Assembly: GCA_902611145.1 (NCBI GenBank) | Contig: CACLYO010000001.1 | Span: forward strand, 17,501 to 81,500 | Source of the DNA: an uncultured Pelagibacteraceae bacterium | GTDB lineage: Bacteria; Pseudomonadota; Alphaproteobacteria; Pelagibacterales; Pelagibacteraceae | DNA: 64,000 bases | Direction of reading: 5' to 3' | Shown here: positions 51,791 to 62,109 of the stretch, in pieces | How positions within the stretch are numbered: the stretch's first letter is position 1 | How the letters are laid out: every line of letters starts with the position of its first letter | The notes under the pieces: generated by a model | Told to the model about the DNA's origin: nothing | Database searches by the model: none | The model's input: the letters and a program-made list of their open reading frames with translations, nothing else | Position numbers and translations under genes: made by a program

Positions 51791-52909
51791 TTATATTTTT
51801 TCAAATATTTTTGAATAAATTTTTGCATGATTTTTTTTATCAAATCTAACCAGTTGTTTCTGTGCAAATTTAATTTTTTTTTTTAATAATTTTACATTTT
51901 TAAAATGTTTAATAACTTTTTTAGAAAGTTCATTATAGTCTGAAACTTTAAACAAATCCCCACCTTTACCATTTAAAAGAATTTCGGATGGTCCTGAATT
52001 GCAGTTTGAAGATATGATTGGAATACCAAGAGTTGTTGCTTCAACGAGTACATTTCCCATACCTTCATATTTTGAAGATAAAATTAATAGATCTGATTTT
52101 TTTATATATGGATAAGGATTATTTAATTTTTTAAAAACTATAATTTTTTTGGATATATTTAGTTTTTTACTTAATTTTAATATATTATTATATTCTGGTC
52201 CATAACCAATTAAAATTAGTTTTAAATTTTTTATTTTTTCAGATGCTAATTTAAAACCCATTAAGGTTGTGTAGTGATCTTTTCTTTTAGTAAATCTTGA
52301 TACATTAATAATATATTTATATTTTTTTTTTAGCTTAATTTTTTTTTTTGCCTTTTTTATTATAGATTTATCATAAGCGGGGCTATAAATTGTTTTAACT
52401 TTAATATTACAATAATTACTTAAATCAGAACTTAATTTTTTACTTATACCTATTACTAAATCAGCATTTTGATAAGTTGTTTTGATTAATTTTTTAATTA
52501 TAATTTTTTTTAACTTTTCACCAATAGTATGTCCATGATTTAATTCATCTAAATGATTTCTGTCGATAAAAATTTTTTTTACACTTTTTAAATTAATAAG
52601 TGAAAAAGAAGAAATAATATTTGCAAAATTTTGATTTGAAAAAACTATTATCTTTTTAAAATTTTTTGAAAGATAAATTTTTTTAACAATTTTTCTAAAT
52701 TTATTTATAGAAAATAAAGTTCTACTAGATTTAATTTTGATAAATTCAACCTTTTTTTTTAAATTTTTTTTTAAAAAACTTTCATTTAAAGAAATAAAAG
52801 TAATTGAAAATAATCTTGTATCCAGCTGCTCAATAAGTCTTTTTAACGAATTGTCAGCGCCACCAACATGCGAATATGGATGAAAAATTATTAATTTTAT
52901 TTTTTTCAT
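51791..52909 (-). CDS. GT4-family glycosyltransferase
   Basis: 372 residues from the ATG at 52909; a TTG at 52927 is a possible longer start. FHPYSHVGGADNSLKRLI near the N-terminus, YIINVSRFTKRKDHYTTL in the C-terminal half, and the donor block SKYEGMGNVLVEATTLGIPIISSNCNSGPSEIL near 292-325 (E-x7-E) mark a retaining GT4. The SNC-SGP-EIL motif recalls N-acetylgalactosaminyl- and glucosaminyltransferases of polysaccharide clusters. Divergent from a second GT4 at 52968 across about 58 bases. Confidence 0.85.
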   Translation of the reverse strand: MKKIKLIIFHPYSHVGGADNSLKRLIEQLDTRLFSITFISLNESFLKKNLKKKVEFIKIKSSRTLFSINKFRKIVKKIYLSKNFKKIIVFSNQNFANIISSFSLINLKSVKKIFIDRNHLDELNHGHTIGEKLKKIIIKKLIKTTYQNADLVIGISKKLSSDLSNYCNIKVKTIYSPAYDKSIIKKAKKKIKLKKKYKYIINVSRFTKRKDHYTTLMGFKLASEKIKNLKLILIGYGPEYNNILKLSKKLNISKKIIVFKKLNNPYPYIKKSDLLILSSKYEGMGNVLVEATTLGIPIISSNCNSGPSEILLNGKGGDLFKVSDYNELSKKVIKHFKNVKLLKKKIKFAQKQLVRFDKKNHAKIYSKIFEKI

Positions 52910-52967
52910 TTCATTTAAAATATTCAATGTGAAAAATTTAATATATACATATAAATTATAAATAAAT

Positions 52968-54116
52968 ATGAAAAAAATATTTTATTGGTCGCCACATATC
53001 TCTAAAGTAGCAACTATCAAAAATGTTATAAATTCTGCTTTCTCATTAAAGAAATTTTATAAAGAAAAAATAGATGTTTCAATTTTGGATGTTATTGGTG
53101 AGTGGAGTAGCTATAAAGATGAATTTGAATTAAAAAAGATAAATTATCTAAAAGTTTCAGGCTTTGAAATTTCAAAATTAATACCAGTATCAGGTTATTT
53201 AATATCAAGAATTATTTATTTTATTGTTTTGTTGACCAAAACATTTAAATTAAAAAAATTAATTGATAAAGAAAGACCTAATTATTTAATTATTCACTTA
53301 ATTACTATTGTTCCATTATTATTACTTTATCTTTTTTCCTTTGATACTAAATTTATTTTAAGGATTTCTGGATTGCCTAAATTAACATTTTTTAGAACTT
53401 TTTTTTGGAAAAAAATTTCAAATAAGATTTATATGGTTACATGCCCTTCTGAACAAACAAAAAAAGATCTTATGAAATCTAATATTTTTTCAGAAGAAAA
53501 ATTGAGAGTTATATATGATCCAATTTTGGAGGTTAAAGAGATTCAGAGAAAATTAAATTCTAAAATTGAAAAAAATTTACTTAATAATAAAAAATATTTT
53601 TTAAATATAGGCAGATTAACTAAACAAAAAAACCAAGTATTATTAATTGATGTTTTTTCAAAGTTAGTAAAAAATAATAATAATCTATGTTTATATATTG
53701 CTGGAGATGGAGAAAAAAAAAAATTATTAAAGAAAATGATTTTAGATAGACAGCTTCAAAATCATGTTTTTTTACTTGGATATTGTGAAAATGTTTTTCC
53801 TTTAATTAAAAATTCATCAGTTGTTATAAGTACTTCTTTATGGGAAGACCCAGGAGCAGCGATGATAGAATCGGCCTATTGTAATAAATTAGTAATATCT
53901 AGCAATTGTCGAAATGGTCCAGAAGAGTTTTTGAAATATGGTGAATGTGGTTATTTATTTCGAAATAATGATGCAACTGATTTACAAAACAAAATAAATG
54001 ATTTTTTAAATGAAAATGAAAATAGTAAATTTAAAAAAGCAGTTATTTCAAAAAAAAATTCAAAGATGTATTCTTTATTTCGCCATTATCAGAAGTTAAA
54101 CAAAATTTTAGTTTAA
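52968..54116 (+). CDS. GT4-family glycosyltransferase
   Basis: 382 residues. The C-terminal half contains YFLNIGRLTKQKNQVLLID, YIAGDGEKKKLL, FLLGYCENVFPLIK, and the donor block STSLWEDPGAAMIESAYCNKLVISSNCRNGPEEFL near 285-319. A hydrophobic stretch at about 102-125 may sit on the membrane. It is directly followed by the WecA-type initiating transferase (15-base gap), so it probably adds one of the first sugars on the polyprenyl carrier. The donor is unknown. Confidence 0.83.
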   Translation: MKKIFYWSPHISKVATIKNVINSAFSLKKFYKEKIDVSILDVIGEWSSYKDEFELKKINYLKVSGFEISKLIPVSGYLISRIIYFIVLLTKTFKLKKLIDKERPNYLIIHLITIVPLLLLYLFSFDTKFILRISGLPKLTFFRTFFWKKISNKIYMVTCPSEQTKKDLMKSNIFSEEKLRVIYDPILEVKEIQRKLNSKIEKNLLNNKKYFLNIGRLTKQKNQVLLIDVFSKLVKNNNNLCLYIAGDGEKKKLLKKMILDRQLQNHVFLLGYCENVFPLIKNSSVVISTSLWEDPGAAMIESAYCNKLVISSNCRNGPEEFLKYGECGYLFRNNDATDLQNKINDFLNENENSKFKKAVISKKNSKMYSLFRHYQKLNKILV

Positions 54117-54131
54117 TATAATTTTTTAAAA

Positions 54132-55163
54132 ATGTTTAATTATTTTATAATTTTTTTTTTAATTTTAAGTTTTTTATTAATATATATTTCAAAAAAATAT
54201 AATTTGTTTCTTGATTTTAAACTTGAAAAGCATAAAAGATTTTCTACAAATTTAAAAAGCTATTCAATAGGAGGAATTTTATTAATTACTTTTTTTATCT
54301 ATAGTTTTGTTTTATATCAAAAAGAGTATTTATTATTTCTTTTTTTATTTTCTACTTTTTTACTTGGATTATTTTCAGATTTAAAAAAGCTTAATAATGC
54401 AAATTTAAGATTTTTTTTACAAATCATCTTAATAATTTTTTTTATTTCTTTTTTAGATCTAAAAATTAATTATACACGAGTTGATTTATTTGATTTTATT
54501 TTAAAGGAAAATATTTTAACAAATGTAATCTTTACAACTTTTTGTCTTTTAATACTTGTAAATGGTGGAAATTTTGTTGATGGTCTTAACGGTCTAATTT
54601 TAAAATATAATATAATTATTTATACAATACTTTTTTTTGGATTAAGTAATCATTTTTTTTATTTAGAAAAACAATTTTTACAAAACTTAATAGTAGTTTT
54701 ATCTATACTTCTAATTTTAAATTTATCAGGATTTTTATATATGGGTGACTCTGGAGCTTATTTATTGTCACTTTTTACTGGAATTTATTTAATAAATTTT
54801 TCAAATAATAATTTTATTATTTCTCCTTATTTTATTGTTCTTTTATTATGGTATCCATGTTTTGAATTATTATTTTCAATAATAAGAAGATCTTTAAAAG
54901 CAAGAAAAACTTATAAATCTGATAATTTTCACTTACATCAACTAATTTATAGTTTTTTAAAAATTAAATTAAATTTTAAGAATAATTTAATGATCCATTT
55001 TTTAACATCATCAATTATAAATTTATATAGTTTGGTAATTTTTTTAGTGGCATTAAATAATAAGTTTGATTCAAAATTTATAATTTATCTAATTATTTTT
55101 AATTTAGTTATTTATACTTCTTTTTATAAAATTTTTTATAAATTCTATAAATTAAAAAATTAA
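54132..55163 (+). CDS. Undecaprenyl-phosphate HexNAc-1-phosphate transferase (WecA/TagO family)
   Basis: 343 residues, about ten transmembrane helices. Family motifs are NGGNFVDGLNGLI near 139-151 (catalytic Asp region), MGDSGAYLLSLF near 197-208 and NFHLHQLIY near 264-272, the polyprenyl-phosphate HexNAc-1-P transferase histidine motif. It starts synthesis of a lipid-linked glycan by placing a sugar-1-phosphate on undecaprenyl phosphate. It abuts the membrane protein at 55164, with no gap. Whether the sugar is GlcNAc, QuiNAc or FucNAc cannot be told. Confidence 0.88.
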   Translation: MFNYFIIFFLILSFLLIYISKKYNLFLDFKLEKHKRFSTNLKSYSIGGILLITFFIYSFVLYQKEYLLFLFLFSTFLLGLFSDLKKLNNANLRFFLQIILIIFFISFLDLKINYTRVDLFDFILKENILTNVIFTTFCLLILVNGGNFVDGLNGLILKYNIIIYTILFFGLSNHFFYLEKQFLQNLIVVLSILLILNLSGFLYMGDSGAYLLSLFTGIYLINFSNNNFIISPYFIVLLLWYPCFELLFSIIRRSLKARKTYKSDNFHLHQLIYSFLKIKLNFKNNLMIHFLTSSIINLYSLVIFLVALNNKFDSKFIIYLIIFNLVIYTSFYKIFYKFYKLKN

Positions 55164-56831
55164 ATGGAACTTATTAAATTCATAAGTATTTACTCAATTT
55201 TAACTTTATCTATAATTGGTTATGGATTTCTTTTTTCATGTTATTTTTCTAAATTTAATAATATAAATTTATCAAATATATCTATTGGATATATAGGTTT
55301 ATTTGGTCTTTTTTTTCTTACATTTATTTCATATTCGACAAATATAATTTTAGCACATAGTAATTATCATAATTTAATAATTCATTTAATTGGAATAGTG
55401 AGTTTTTTATTTTTTTTTAAAAAAAATTATAAAAAAATAAGTTTAAAATATTTTTTTTTAGCATACCTAATTTCTTTTTTTGCAATTTTTTATTTTAAAA
55501 GCCATGATGATTTTTCCTATTACCATTTTAGTTTTATAGAAAATATTACTAGAAATAAAATTGAATTTGGACTTGGTCACTTTGATGTTGCTTTTAATCA
55601 TGTTTCATCTTTATTTTATTTTCATTCATTATTTAAAACAACTTTTACATCACATTTTTTTTATCAAATTGGTCAACTAAGCATAGTTATTTTTGTGAAT
55701 ACGATTTTATTTGAAAATATATTTAGAAAAAAAAATAGTTCAAAAATAGATGCTGTTTTTTTTCTGAGTTTGTTTTGTATTTTTTTTGTTAATATTTTCT
55801 TTTATAGGTTAGCAGAACATGGAACTGATAGATCAGCTCAGATTTTGTTTTTTTTATGTGTGATACTTATAATTGATATTTTTAAAAATAATAAATATTT
55901 AGATCAAATTTTTGAGAAGTTATTAATAATATTTACTCTTATAGTCTCAATAAAATCTTTTTATTTATTATATTCATTAATGTTAATAATCATTTATTTT
56001 AAATTTTATAAAATAAAATATTTTTTTAAATTTATTACAAAATTTAATGTAATAAAAATCTGTATTTTGACTTTATTTTTAATGATGATTTATAGCATGT
56101 CTCACTCTGGATGCTTATTATACCCAGTGTCTATAACATGTTTTGAAACAGCTTTTTGGGGTTATGAAAAAGAAAAAATTTTAGATTTTATGAATTGGTA
56201 TGAGTTGTGGTCTAAGGCAGGAGCCTCCCCAAGCTATAGAGTCGATAACATATCTGAATACTTGAAAGGTTTAAACTGGTTTTCAAATTGGATAGATAAT
56301 TATTTTTTTAATAAAGTTTCAGATTTTATATTGGGAGTTTTATTTATGTTAATCATTACTTTTTTATTTTTTAAACCAAAAAAAATATCTTTTAAAGGTT
56401 TTAGTAAATTTATTATAATTTATATTCTATTAATAATTTTGTTTTTAGAGTGGTTTTTTAACCATCCAAGTTTACGTTATGGAGGTTATGTATTGGTGTT
56501 TTTATTATTTACAATTCCAATTTCAGTTTTTCTAGAAAATCAAGATTTTAAATTTAAAGAAAAATTAAAACATATTAAAATTATATTTTTAGTTGGAATT
56601 ATTATATTTGCAGGAAGAAATATAAACAGATTAAATAATGAGTATAAAGTATATAATTATAAATTTTATAAAAATCCTTATTATAGGATTCAAGATAAAT
56701 TTTTTTATATGCAAAATAAAAAAAATAAATATTTTCAAAAACCTGATTATTGCAAAAGTTTAAATGTTGAGTCAGAGTTAAAATGTGAAAAAAAAAATGG
56801 ATATAATTTTTATTATTTAATTCGAAATTAA
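55164..56831 (+). CDS. Large polytopic membrane protein, possible GT-C or polymerase
   Basis: 555 residues, about twelve hydrophobic helices. An early outer loop carries SHDDFSYYHFS (113-123), an acidic pair like the catalytic aspartates of GT-C enzymes, and a large loop near 310-375 precedes the last helices. The C-terminus is soluble with several cysteines. The pattern recalls the LIC_10190-type membrane proteins of glycan islands. It could be a glycosyltransferase using a polyprenyl-phosphate sugar or a Wzy-like polymerase; no motif decides. It follows WecA without a gap. Confidence 0.5.
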   Translation: MELIKFISIYSILTLSIIGYGFLFSCYFSKFNNINLSNISIGYIGLFGLFFLTFISYSTNIILAHSNYHNLIIHLIGIVSFLFFFKKNYKKISLKYFFLAYLISFFAIFYFKSHDDFSYYHFSFIENITRNKIEFGLGHFDVAFNHVSSLFYFHSLFKTTFTSHFFYQIGQLSIVIFVNTILFENIFRKKNSSKIDAVFFLSLFCIFFVNIFFYRLAEHGTDRSAQILFFLCVILIIDIFKNNKYLDQIFEKLLIIFTLIVSIKSFYLLYSLMLIIIYFKFYKIKYFFKFITKFNVIKICILTLFLMMIYSMSHSGCLLYPVSITCFETAFWGYEKEKILDFMNWYELWSKAGASPSYRVDNISEYLKGLNWFSNWIDNYFFNKVSDFILGVLFMLIITFLFFKPKKISFKGFSKFIIIYILLIILFLEWFFNHPSLRYGGYVLVFLLFTIPISVFLENQDFKFKEKLKHIKIIFLVGIIIFAGRNINRLNNEYKVYNYKFYKNPYYRIQDKFFYMQNKKNKYFQKPDYCKSLNVESELKCEKKNGYNFYYLIRN

Positions 56832-57571
56832 AATTTTCTTTTTAGAGAATTAAAACTTAATAAAAAAAGACAATATAATGATTTTATGATATTAAATTTT
56901 TCATAGGTATTATAAACTTTAAAACCATCTTTTACTTTTTGAAAAAAATTTGAAGACAGAGAATTTTTTGATTTATTCCAAATTACTAAATTTTCTGGAA
57001 GGTTGTACGCATATGAATTATTTTTTGTTATTTTTAACCAAGCAACATAATCTTCTTTAGTCTTTAGTGAGGGAAACAAGTTATCAACTAAAATTTTTTT
57101 TTTTACAGAAACAGTAGAAAGTCCAATATCACATGATTTTATAAGATCATCATATCCAATTTTTTTTTTTGAACTTATAACTTTTATATTTTTTTTTTCG
57201 GATAATTTTTTTTCATAATCGCAGAAAGTAAAATCATAATTGTTTTCATTCATGAATTTTAATTGTTTATTTAATTTTTCAGGTAACCAATAATCATCTG
57301 CATCTAAAAATGAAATTATTTCACCATTTGCATGTTTTATTCCAATATTTCTCGAAATTCCAGCACCTAAATTATTTAAATTTTTAATAATTTTAATTTT
57401 TGGATTTTTTTTATACTCATTTTCTAAAGTTATTAAATCATCTAATTTTTCATCGTCATAAATTAAAATTATTTCAAAATCTTGAAAAGTTTGATTTAAA
57501 ACAGAATTAATAGTTTTTTTAATATAATTAATTTTTTTGTAATAAGGTATTATTACACTTACGGATGGCAT
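56828..57571 (-). CDS. Family 2 glycosyltransferase
   Basis: 247 residues, GT-A. SVIIPYYKKINYIKKTINSVLNQTFQDFEII at the N-terminus, NLGAGISRNIGIKHANGE and the metal motif SFLDADDYWLPEKL near 87-100. This is the common WcaA/EpsH-type transferase of polysaccharide clusters. It is alone on the minus strand between two plus-strand runs, overlapping the end of the membrane gene by 4 bases. Specificity unknown. Confidence 0.85.
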   Translation of the reverse strand: MPSVSVIIPYYKKINYIKKTINSVLNQTFQDFEIILIYDDEKLDDLITLENEYKKNPKIKIIKNLNNLGAGISRNIGIKHANGEIISFLDADDYWLPEKLNKQLKFMNENNYDFTFCDYEKKLSEKKNIKVISSKKKIGYDDLIKSCDIGLSTVSVKKKILVDNLFPSLKTKEDYVAWLKITKNNSYAYNLPENLVIWNKSKNSLSSNFFQKVKDGFKVYNTYEKFNIIKSLYCLFLLSFNSLKRKF

Positions 57572-57639
57572 ATTTTTATATTATCAGTTAATTAATAGAT
57601 ACTAATACAAATTATATTTATATTAAATAACAAAAATAT

Positions 57640-58353
57640 ATGTTTTTAAATTTAGCTAAATTAATTTTATCTTTTTTTGATTTACTAGATAGAAAAAAAA
57701 TTTTGAGCTATTTTAAAAGAAATATAAAAGGTCAATTAAAATGCTGTATTGATGTAGGAGCACACCACGGGCAGTCTATTAAATCTTTTAATAAAGTCTT
57801 TAAAATTGAAAAATTAATTGCATTTGAGCCAAGTCAAAAAAATTTTGAAATACTTTCGGAGAAAAATAAACATATAAAAAATTTAGAGATTTTTAATATA
57901 GGCTTGGGAGAGAAGAAAGAAATTTTAAATTTTAAGCAGCATGTTGAATCTCAATCATCAACATTAATAAAAATTAATGATGAATCAAATTATTATAAAA
58001 GAAAAAATTTTTATTTAAATTTTTTCAATAAAAATAAAATTCAATTTTATAATGTTAAAGTCAAAATAGATAGATTGGACAACATTTTAAATTTATTAAA
58101 GATTCAATATATTGATATTTTAAAAATTGATACTGAAGGATATGATTTTAATGTAATAAAAGGACTTGGAGAGCATATTAAAAATGTAAAATATATATAT
58201 TTTGAACATCACTTTCATAATATGCTTATTAAAAACTATACTTTAAGTAATATTCACAACTATCTAGAGAAAAAAAATTTTAAAAAAGTTTTTAAAATTA
58301 AAATGTATTTTAGAAAGACATTTGAATATATATATCTTAACAAATCTTTTTAA
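57640..58353 (+). CDS. FkbM-family methyltransferase
   Basis: 237 residues. CIDVGAHHGQSIKSF near 36-50 is the SAM loop, FEPSQKNFEIL follows, and ILKIDTEGYDFNVIKGL near 159-175 with FEHHFHN afterwards is the FkbM signature block. FkbM enzymes O-methylate sugar hydroxyls of glycans and glycolipids. A GT2 gene starts 8 bases downstream. It starts a plus-strand run to the gmd gene. Confidence 0.8.
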   Translation: MFLNLAKLILSFFDLLDRKKILSYFKRNIKGQLKCCIDVGAHHGQSIKSFNKVFKIEKLIAFEPSQKNFEILSEKNKHIKNLEIFNIGLGEKKEILNFKQHVESQSSTLIKINDESNYYKRKNFYLNFFNKNKIQFYNVKVKIDRLDNILNLLKIQYIDILKIDTEGYDFNVIKGLGEHIKNVKYIYFEHHFHNMLIKNYTLSNIHNYLEKKNFKKVFKIKMYFRKTFEYIYLNKSF

Positions 58354-58361
58354 AAATATTT

Positions 58362-59036
58362 ATGAATAATTTAACATTAATAATTCCAACAAAAGAAGAA
58401 GTTGAGTCTTTGCCAATATTCTTGAAAGAAATTGAAAATTATAATTGTAAAAAATTAATAGTATTACAAAAAGAGGATATAGAAACAAAAAAATCTATAG
58501 AGAAATTTAAAAATATTAAAATTTTGGTACAGGAAAAAGATGGATATGGAAGTGCTTTAATAGAAGGCATAAATAATGTTGATACAGATTATTGCTGTAT
58601 AATAAACGCAGATGGTTCTATGGACCCAAAGTATCTTAAAGATATGATAAGTCTATGTGCTAATAAAGATTTTATATTTGCTTCAAGATATCAAAAGCCT
58701 GGTGGTGGAAGCGATGACGATGATATTGTCACTTATATAGGAAATTATTTTTTTACTTTACTGGGAAATATTTTTTTTAAATTGAAAGTATCAGATATTT
58801 TGTTTACTTTTATCCTTGGTAAAACTTCTTCATTTAAAAAATTGAATCTTAAAAATTTTGATTTTAGAATATGTGTAGAAATACCAATTAAAGCAAAATT
58901 TCTTAAAATGGAATACTCTTGTATAGCCAGCCATGAAAGAGAGAGAATAGGTGGAAAAAAGAAAGTTAATGCAATAAAAGATGGATTGCTTATACTCAGC
59001 GAAATTGTTAAATATTTTTATAAAGGCAAAAAATAA
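58362..59036 (+). CDS. Family 2 glycosyltransferase, DPM1-like
   Basis: 224 residues, no transmembrane tail. TLIIPTKEEVESLPIFL, QEKDGYGSALIEGIN and the metal motif NADGSMDPKYL are near the N-terminal half, with a GSDDDD loop and HERERIGGKKKVN near the C-terminus, the DPM1 subgroup block. It may place a sugar on polyprenyl phosphate or transfer directly. It lies 8 bases after the FkbM methyltransferase and 19 bases before gmd. Confidence 0.75.
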   Translation: MNNLTLIIPTKEEVESLPIFLKEIENYNCKKLIVLQKEDIETKKSIEKFKNIKILVQEKDGYGSALIEGINNVDTDYCCIINADGSMDPKYLKDMISLCANKDFIFASRYQKPGGGSDDDDIVTYIGNYFFTLLGNIFFKLKVSDILFTFILGKTSSFKKLNLKNFDFRICVEIPIKAKFLKMEYSCIASHERERIGGKKKVNAIKDGLLILSEIVKYFYKGKK

Positions 59037-59055
59037 ATTTATAACTTAGCACCAC

Positions 59056-60093
59056 ATGAAAAAAATTGCTTTAATTTTTGGAATTACTGGACAAGATGGT
59101 TCATATCTTGCAGAATTTTTATTAAAAAAAAATTATATTGTACATGGAGTTAAAAGAAGATCATCATCAATAAATACTGGAAGAATAGATCATATTTATC
59201 AAGACCCACATGTAAAAAAAAGAACATTTATTTTACATTATGGAGATATTACGGACTCTTTATCTGTAACAAGATTAATTAATCAAATTAAACCTGATGA
59301 AATTTATAATTTAGCAGCTCAATCCCATGTTCATGTATCTTTTGAATCACCAGAATATACAGCTAATGCTGATGCGCTAGGTGCTTTAAGAATTTTAGAA
59401 GCAATAAGATTTAATAAATTAGAAAAAAAAACAAAATTTTATCAAGCTGGAACATCTGAACTATATGGAAGAAATGAGAAGATACCTCAGAATGAAAAAA
59501 CAATATTTCATCCTGCCAGTCCATATGCTGTAGCTAAATTATATGCGCATTGGATAACAATAAATTATAGGGAAGCTTATAAAATTTTTGCTTGTAATGG
59601 AATTTTGTTTAATCATGAAAGTCCAAGAAGAGGTGAAACATTTGTTACACAGAAAATAGTTCAAGCATTATGTAAAATTAAAACAAATAAACAAAAAACT
59701 CTATACTTAGGAAATATGTATTCCAAAAGAGACTGGGGACATGCAAGAGATTATGTTCAAGCAATGTGGTCAATGCTTCAACAAAAAAAACCAGAAGATT
59801 TTGTCATAGCCACTGGTAAACAAACTACTGTTAAAAACTTTGTAAATTTAGTTGCAAAACAACTTAAAATTAAACTTTCATGGAAAGGAAAAGACATTAA
59901 AGAGAAGGCGATTGATCAAAATGGAAAAATAATAGTTGCCTGTGATAAAGCTTATTATAGACCTTTGGAGGTAAATAACTTATTAGGTGATTCAAAAAAA
60001 GCTAGAAAAAAATTAAAGTGGAATCCAAAAATTAATCTAAACAATTTAATATCAGAAATGATTGAATACGAAATGAATAATATTTCATATTAA
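59056..60093 (+). CDS. gmd: GDP-mannose 4,6-dehydratase
   Basis: 345 residues, full length. GITGQDGSY (9-17) is the NADP-binding loop, [11 protein letters not shown] near 34-44 is the GDP-mannose signature, Thr133-Ser-Glu135 and Tyr157/Lys161 (YAVAK) are catalytic, and [15 protein letters not shown]-type residues follow near 188. It converts GDP-mannose to GDP-4-keto-6-deoxymannose, precursor of GDP-fucose, perosamine, rhamnose or colitose. GDP-fucose synthase starts at 63250, and the ColD-like proteins elsewhere could use the same intermediate. Confidence 0.93.
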   Translation: MKKIALIFGITGQDGSYLAEFLLKKNYIVHGVKRRSSSINTGRIDHIYQDPHVKKRTFILHYGDITDSLSVTRLINQIKPDEIYNLAAQSHVHVSFESPEYTANADALGALRILEAIRFNKLEKKTKFYQAGTSELYGRNEKIPQNEKTIFHPASPYAVAKLYAHWITINYREAYKIFACNGILFNHESPRRGETFVTQKIVQALCKIKTNKQKTLYLGNMYSKRDWGHARDYVQAMWSMLQQKKPEDFVIATGKQTTVKNFVNLVAKQLKIKLSWKGKDIKEKAIDQNGKIIVACDKAYYRPLEVNNLLGDSKKARKKLKWNPKINLNNLISEMIEYEMNNISY

Positions 60094-60106
60094 TAATCAA
60101 ATTTGA

Positions 60107-61354
60107 ATGTTTAAATATTTAAAAAATATTTCTTTAAAATTTTTTTTTGATAAATTTTTTATTTTAATTTTTTTTTGTTCACTTGGAGTTTCTTTAATTT
60201 TATTTTATCTTTCACAAGATCAAAATTTATGGTTTAAATTTTGGGGCTCATTATCTATTCCTCCTCAAGCACCTTTTTCTGATTTAAAAGCCCATATATA
60301 TTTTTACAATTGTTTTCAGAATGGAATTGATGTTTTCTCAACCGAATGTCATCTCATTCCAAAAGGTAATAATAATATTACAACACATCCAAAAATATGG
60401 TTATACCTAGTTAACGCGCTTAATCTTAATAATATAAAGCTATTTAATTTTTTTGTTGTAATTATGCTTATATTTTATTTTTATTTTATTTTTAGACTTT
60501 TTAAGATTTATAAATCTTACGATAGTAAAATATTTTTACTTCTTTTTTTATTTTCAACTACAAATTTTATTTTAATAGAAAGATTTTCAACAGATTTGAT
60601 TATATTTTTAATACTTTATCCAATTATAATATTTAGATCTAGTTTAGTTCAATTTTTTTTAATATTTATTGGAACTATATTAAAATATTATCCGGTATTT
60701 TTACTTTCTATTTTTATTGATAAAAAAAAAATATTTTTATTATCATTTTTTTTAATTTTTATTTTTTTAATATTTTTTTATTTAAATGAGATAAATAGCG
60801 TAAACCAAAATCTTGTTGAAATGGCATTATTTACAGCTTATGGATCTAGAACAATGCTAAAAGCATTATTCCATTTATCTGAAAATTATAATTTTTTTTT
60901 AAACGATAATAACTTAGGTTTTTTTAGAAACTTAACATTTATATTTTTTTTTATTTATTCAACTTTTTTAATTACAATCGGATACATAAAATCTAAATTT
61001 TTATTAGCTAACTATCTAGACAGATTTGAAAAATTTTTTTTAATTGGAGCTTCAATTTACATTGGAACTTTTATTATTGGTGCTAATGCGGACTATCGTT
61101 TGATATTTCTTATTTTTACAATACCTTACGTACTAGATGTTAAAAATATTCTATTTAAATATTTTTTGATATTTTCTTATATTATATCAATAAATAGTTT
61201 TTTATTTCAATCAGGTGATATTTTAAGCTACAGTTTTTTTGTGAAAGCTATTTTAGTTTTTGGGTGTAAATTTTTTATTTTTTCATCATTACTGATTATG
61301 AGTGGAAATATTTTAAAAAAAATTAATTTTTTTAAATTTTTAAAAAGTAATTAA
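60107..61354 (+). CDS. Polytopic membrane protein, GT87-like
   Basis: 415 residues, about ten hydrophobic helices starting at residue 16. The first outer loop has PFSDLKAHIYFYNCF near 58-72, an Asp/Lys-containing loop like the catalytic region of mannosyltransferase-type GT-C proteins (GT87, DUF2029). A helix-rich body and a short soluble end follow. It would use a polyprenyl-phosphate sugar on the outside of the inner membrane, such as the product of the GtrB-type enzyme, or act as a polymerase. Assigned by layout only. Confidence 0.5.
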   Translation: MFKYLKNISLKFFFDKFFILIFFCSLGVSLILFYLSQDQNLWFKFWGSLSIPPQAPFSDLKAHIYFYNCFQNGIDVFSTECHLIPKGNNNITTHPKIWLYLVNALNLNNIKLFNFFVVIMLIFYFYFIFRLFKIYKSYDSKIFLLLFLFSTTNFILIERFSTDLIIFLILYPIIIFRSSLVQFFLIFIGTILKYYPVFLLSIFIDKKKIFLLSFFLIFIFLIFFYLNEINSVNQNLVEMALFTAYGSRTMLKALFHLSENYNFFLNDNNLGFFRNLTFIFFFIYSTFLITIGYIKSKFLLANYLDRFEKFFLIGASIYIGTFIIGANADYRLIFLIFTIPYVLDVKNILFKYFLIFSYIISINSFLFQSGDILSYSFFVKAILVFGCKFFIFSSLLIMSGNILKKINFFKFLKSN

Positions 61355-62109
61355 AATATTTTCCTTATAAATATTAATCTTAAATTTAAATATATAGTCC
61401 TAATAATTTTCATTTTTGAACTTCCCTGTTTTAAATCATATCTTAGATTTATCGGAAGTTCTTTAAAATTTAGTTCTTTTTTAAAAGGATATAATTTTAG
61501 TAAAATATCTGCTGAAGCAGAAAAGCCTGTTTCTGAAAAAAAATTTTTTGATTTTTTATATATATTTCTAATTTTTTTAACTTTAAAAGCCCTAAAGCCA
61601 GAAGTGTAATCTCTTACATTTTTAATTGGAAAAAAAATTTTAAATAATAATGCAGCACCAAAACTTAAAATTTTTCTTAGATTGTTTAAACCTTTGGTTT
61701 TTGAATTCTCTCTATACCTTGATGCTATTACAACATCTTCATTACCAAAAATAATTTTTTTAACCATCTTAAAACTTAGATTTATTGTATGTGAATTATC
61801 TGTATCCATTGTAACTATCACATCATCTGCATTTGCAAATTTGAAACAAAATTTAAATCCAGTTTTTAAAGCGACACCTAAGCCATAATTTTTTTTATGT
61901 TTAAGAATTTTTATTTTGATTTTTCGAGATTTTTTTTTTTTAAAAGAAACTATTTTTTCGATTGAATTATCTGTTGATCCATCATCAACAAAAACAATTA
62001 TAATTAAAATATTCTGTTTTTTAAAAAAATTATCAAATTTTTTTAGTAATCTAATAATATTTAAACCTTCATTGAAAGTTGGTAGGACGTAAAAAATTTT
62101 ATTTTTCAT
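61351..62109 (-). CDS. DPM1-like family 2 glycosyltransferase
   Basis: 252 residues. FYVLPTFNEGLNIIRLL at 6-22, VFVDDGSTDNSI near 38-49, KNYGLGVALKTGF, the metal motif MDTDNSHTI near 99-107 and a VASRY-RENSKTKG block. The ending GSSKM--IRTIYLNLRL matches dolichol-phosphate mannose-synthase relatives. It probably makes a polyprenyl-phosphate sugar or a lipid-linked glycan. It overlaps wecB by 11 bases and converges on the GT87-like gene by 4 bases. Confidence 0.85.
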   Translation of the reverse strand: MKNKIFYVLPTFNEGLNIIRLLKKFDNFFKKQNILIIIVFVDDGSTDNSIEKIVSFKKKKSRKIKIKILKHKKNYGLGVALKTGFKFCFKFANADDVIVTMDTDNSHTINLSFKMVKKIIFGNEDVVIASRYRENSKTKGLNNLRKILSFGAALLFKIFFPIKNVRDYTSGFRAFKVKKIRNIYKKSKNFFSETGFSASADILLKLYPFKKELNFKELPINLRYDLKQGSSKMKIIRTIYLNLRLIFIRKIF

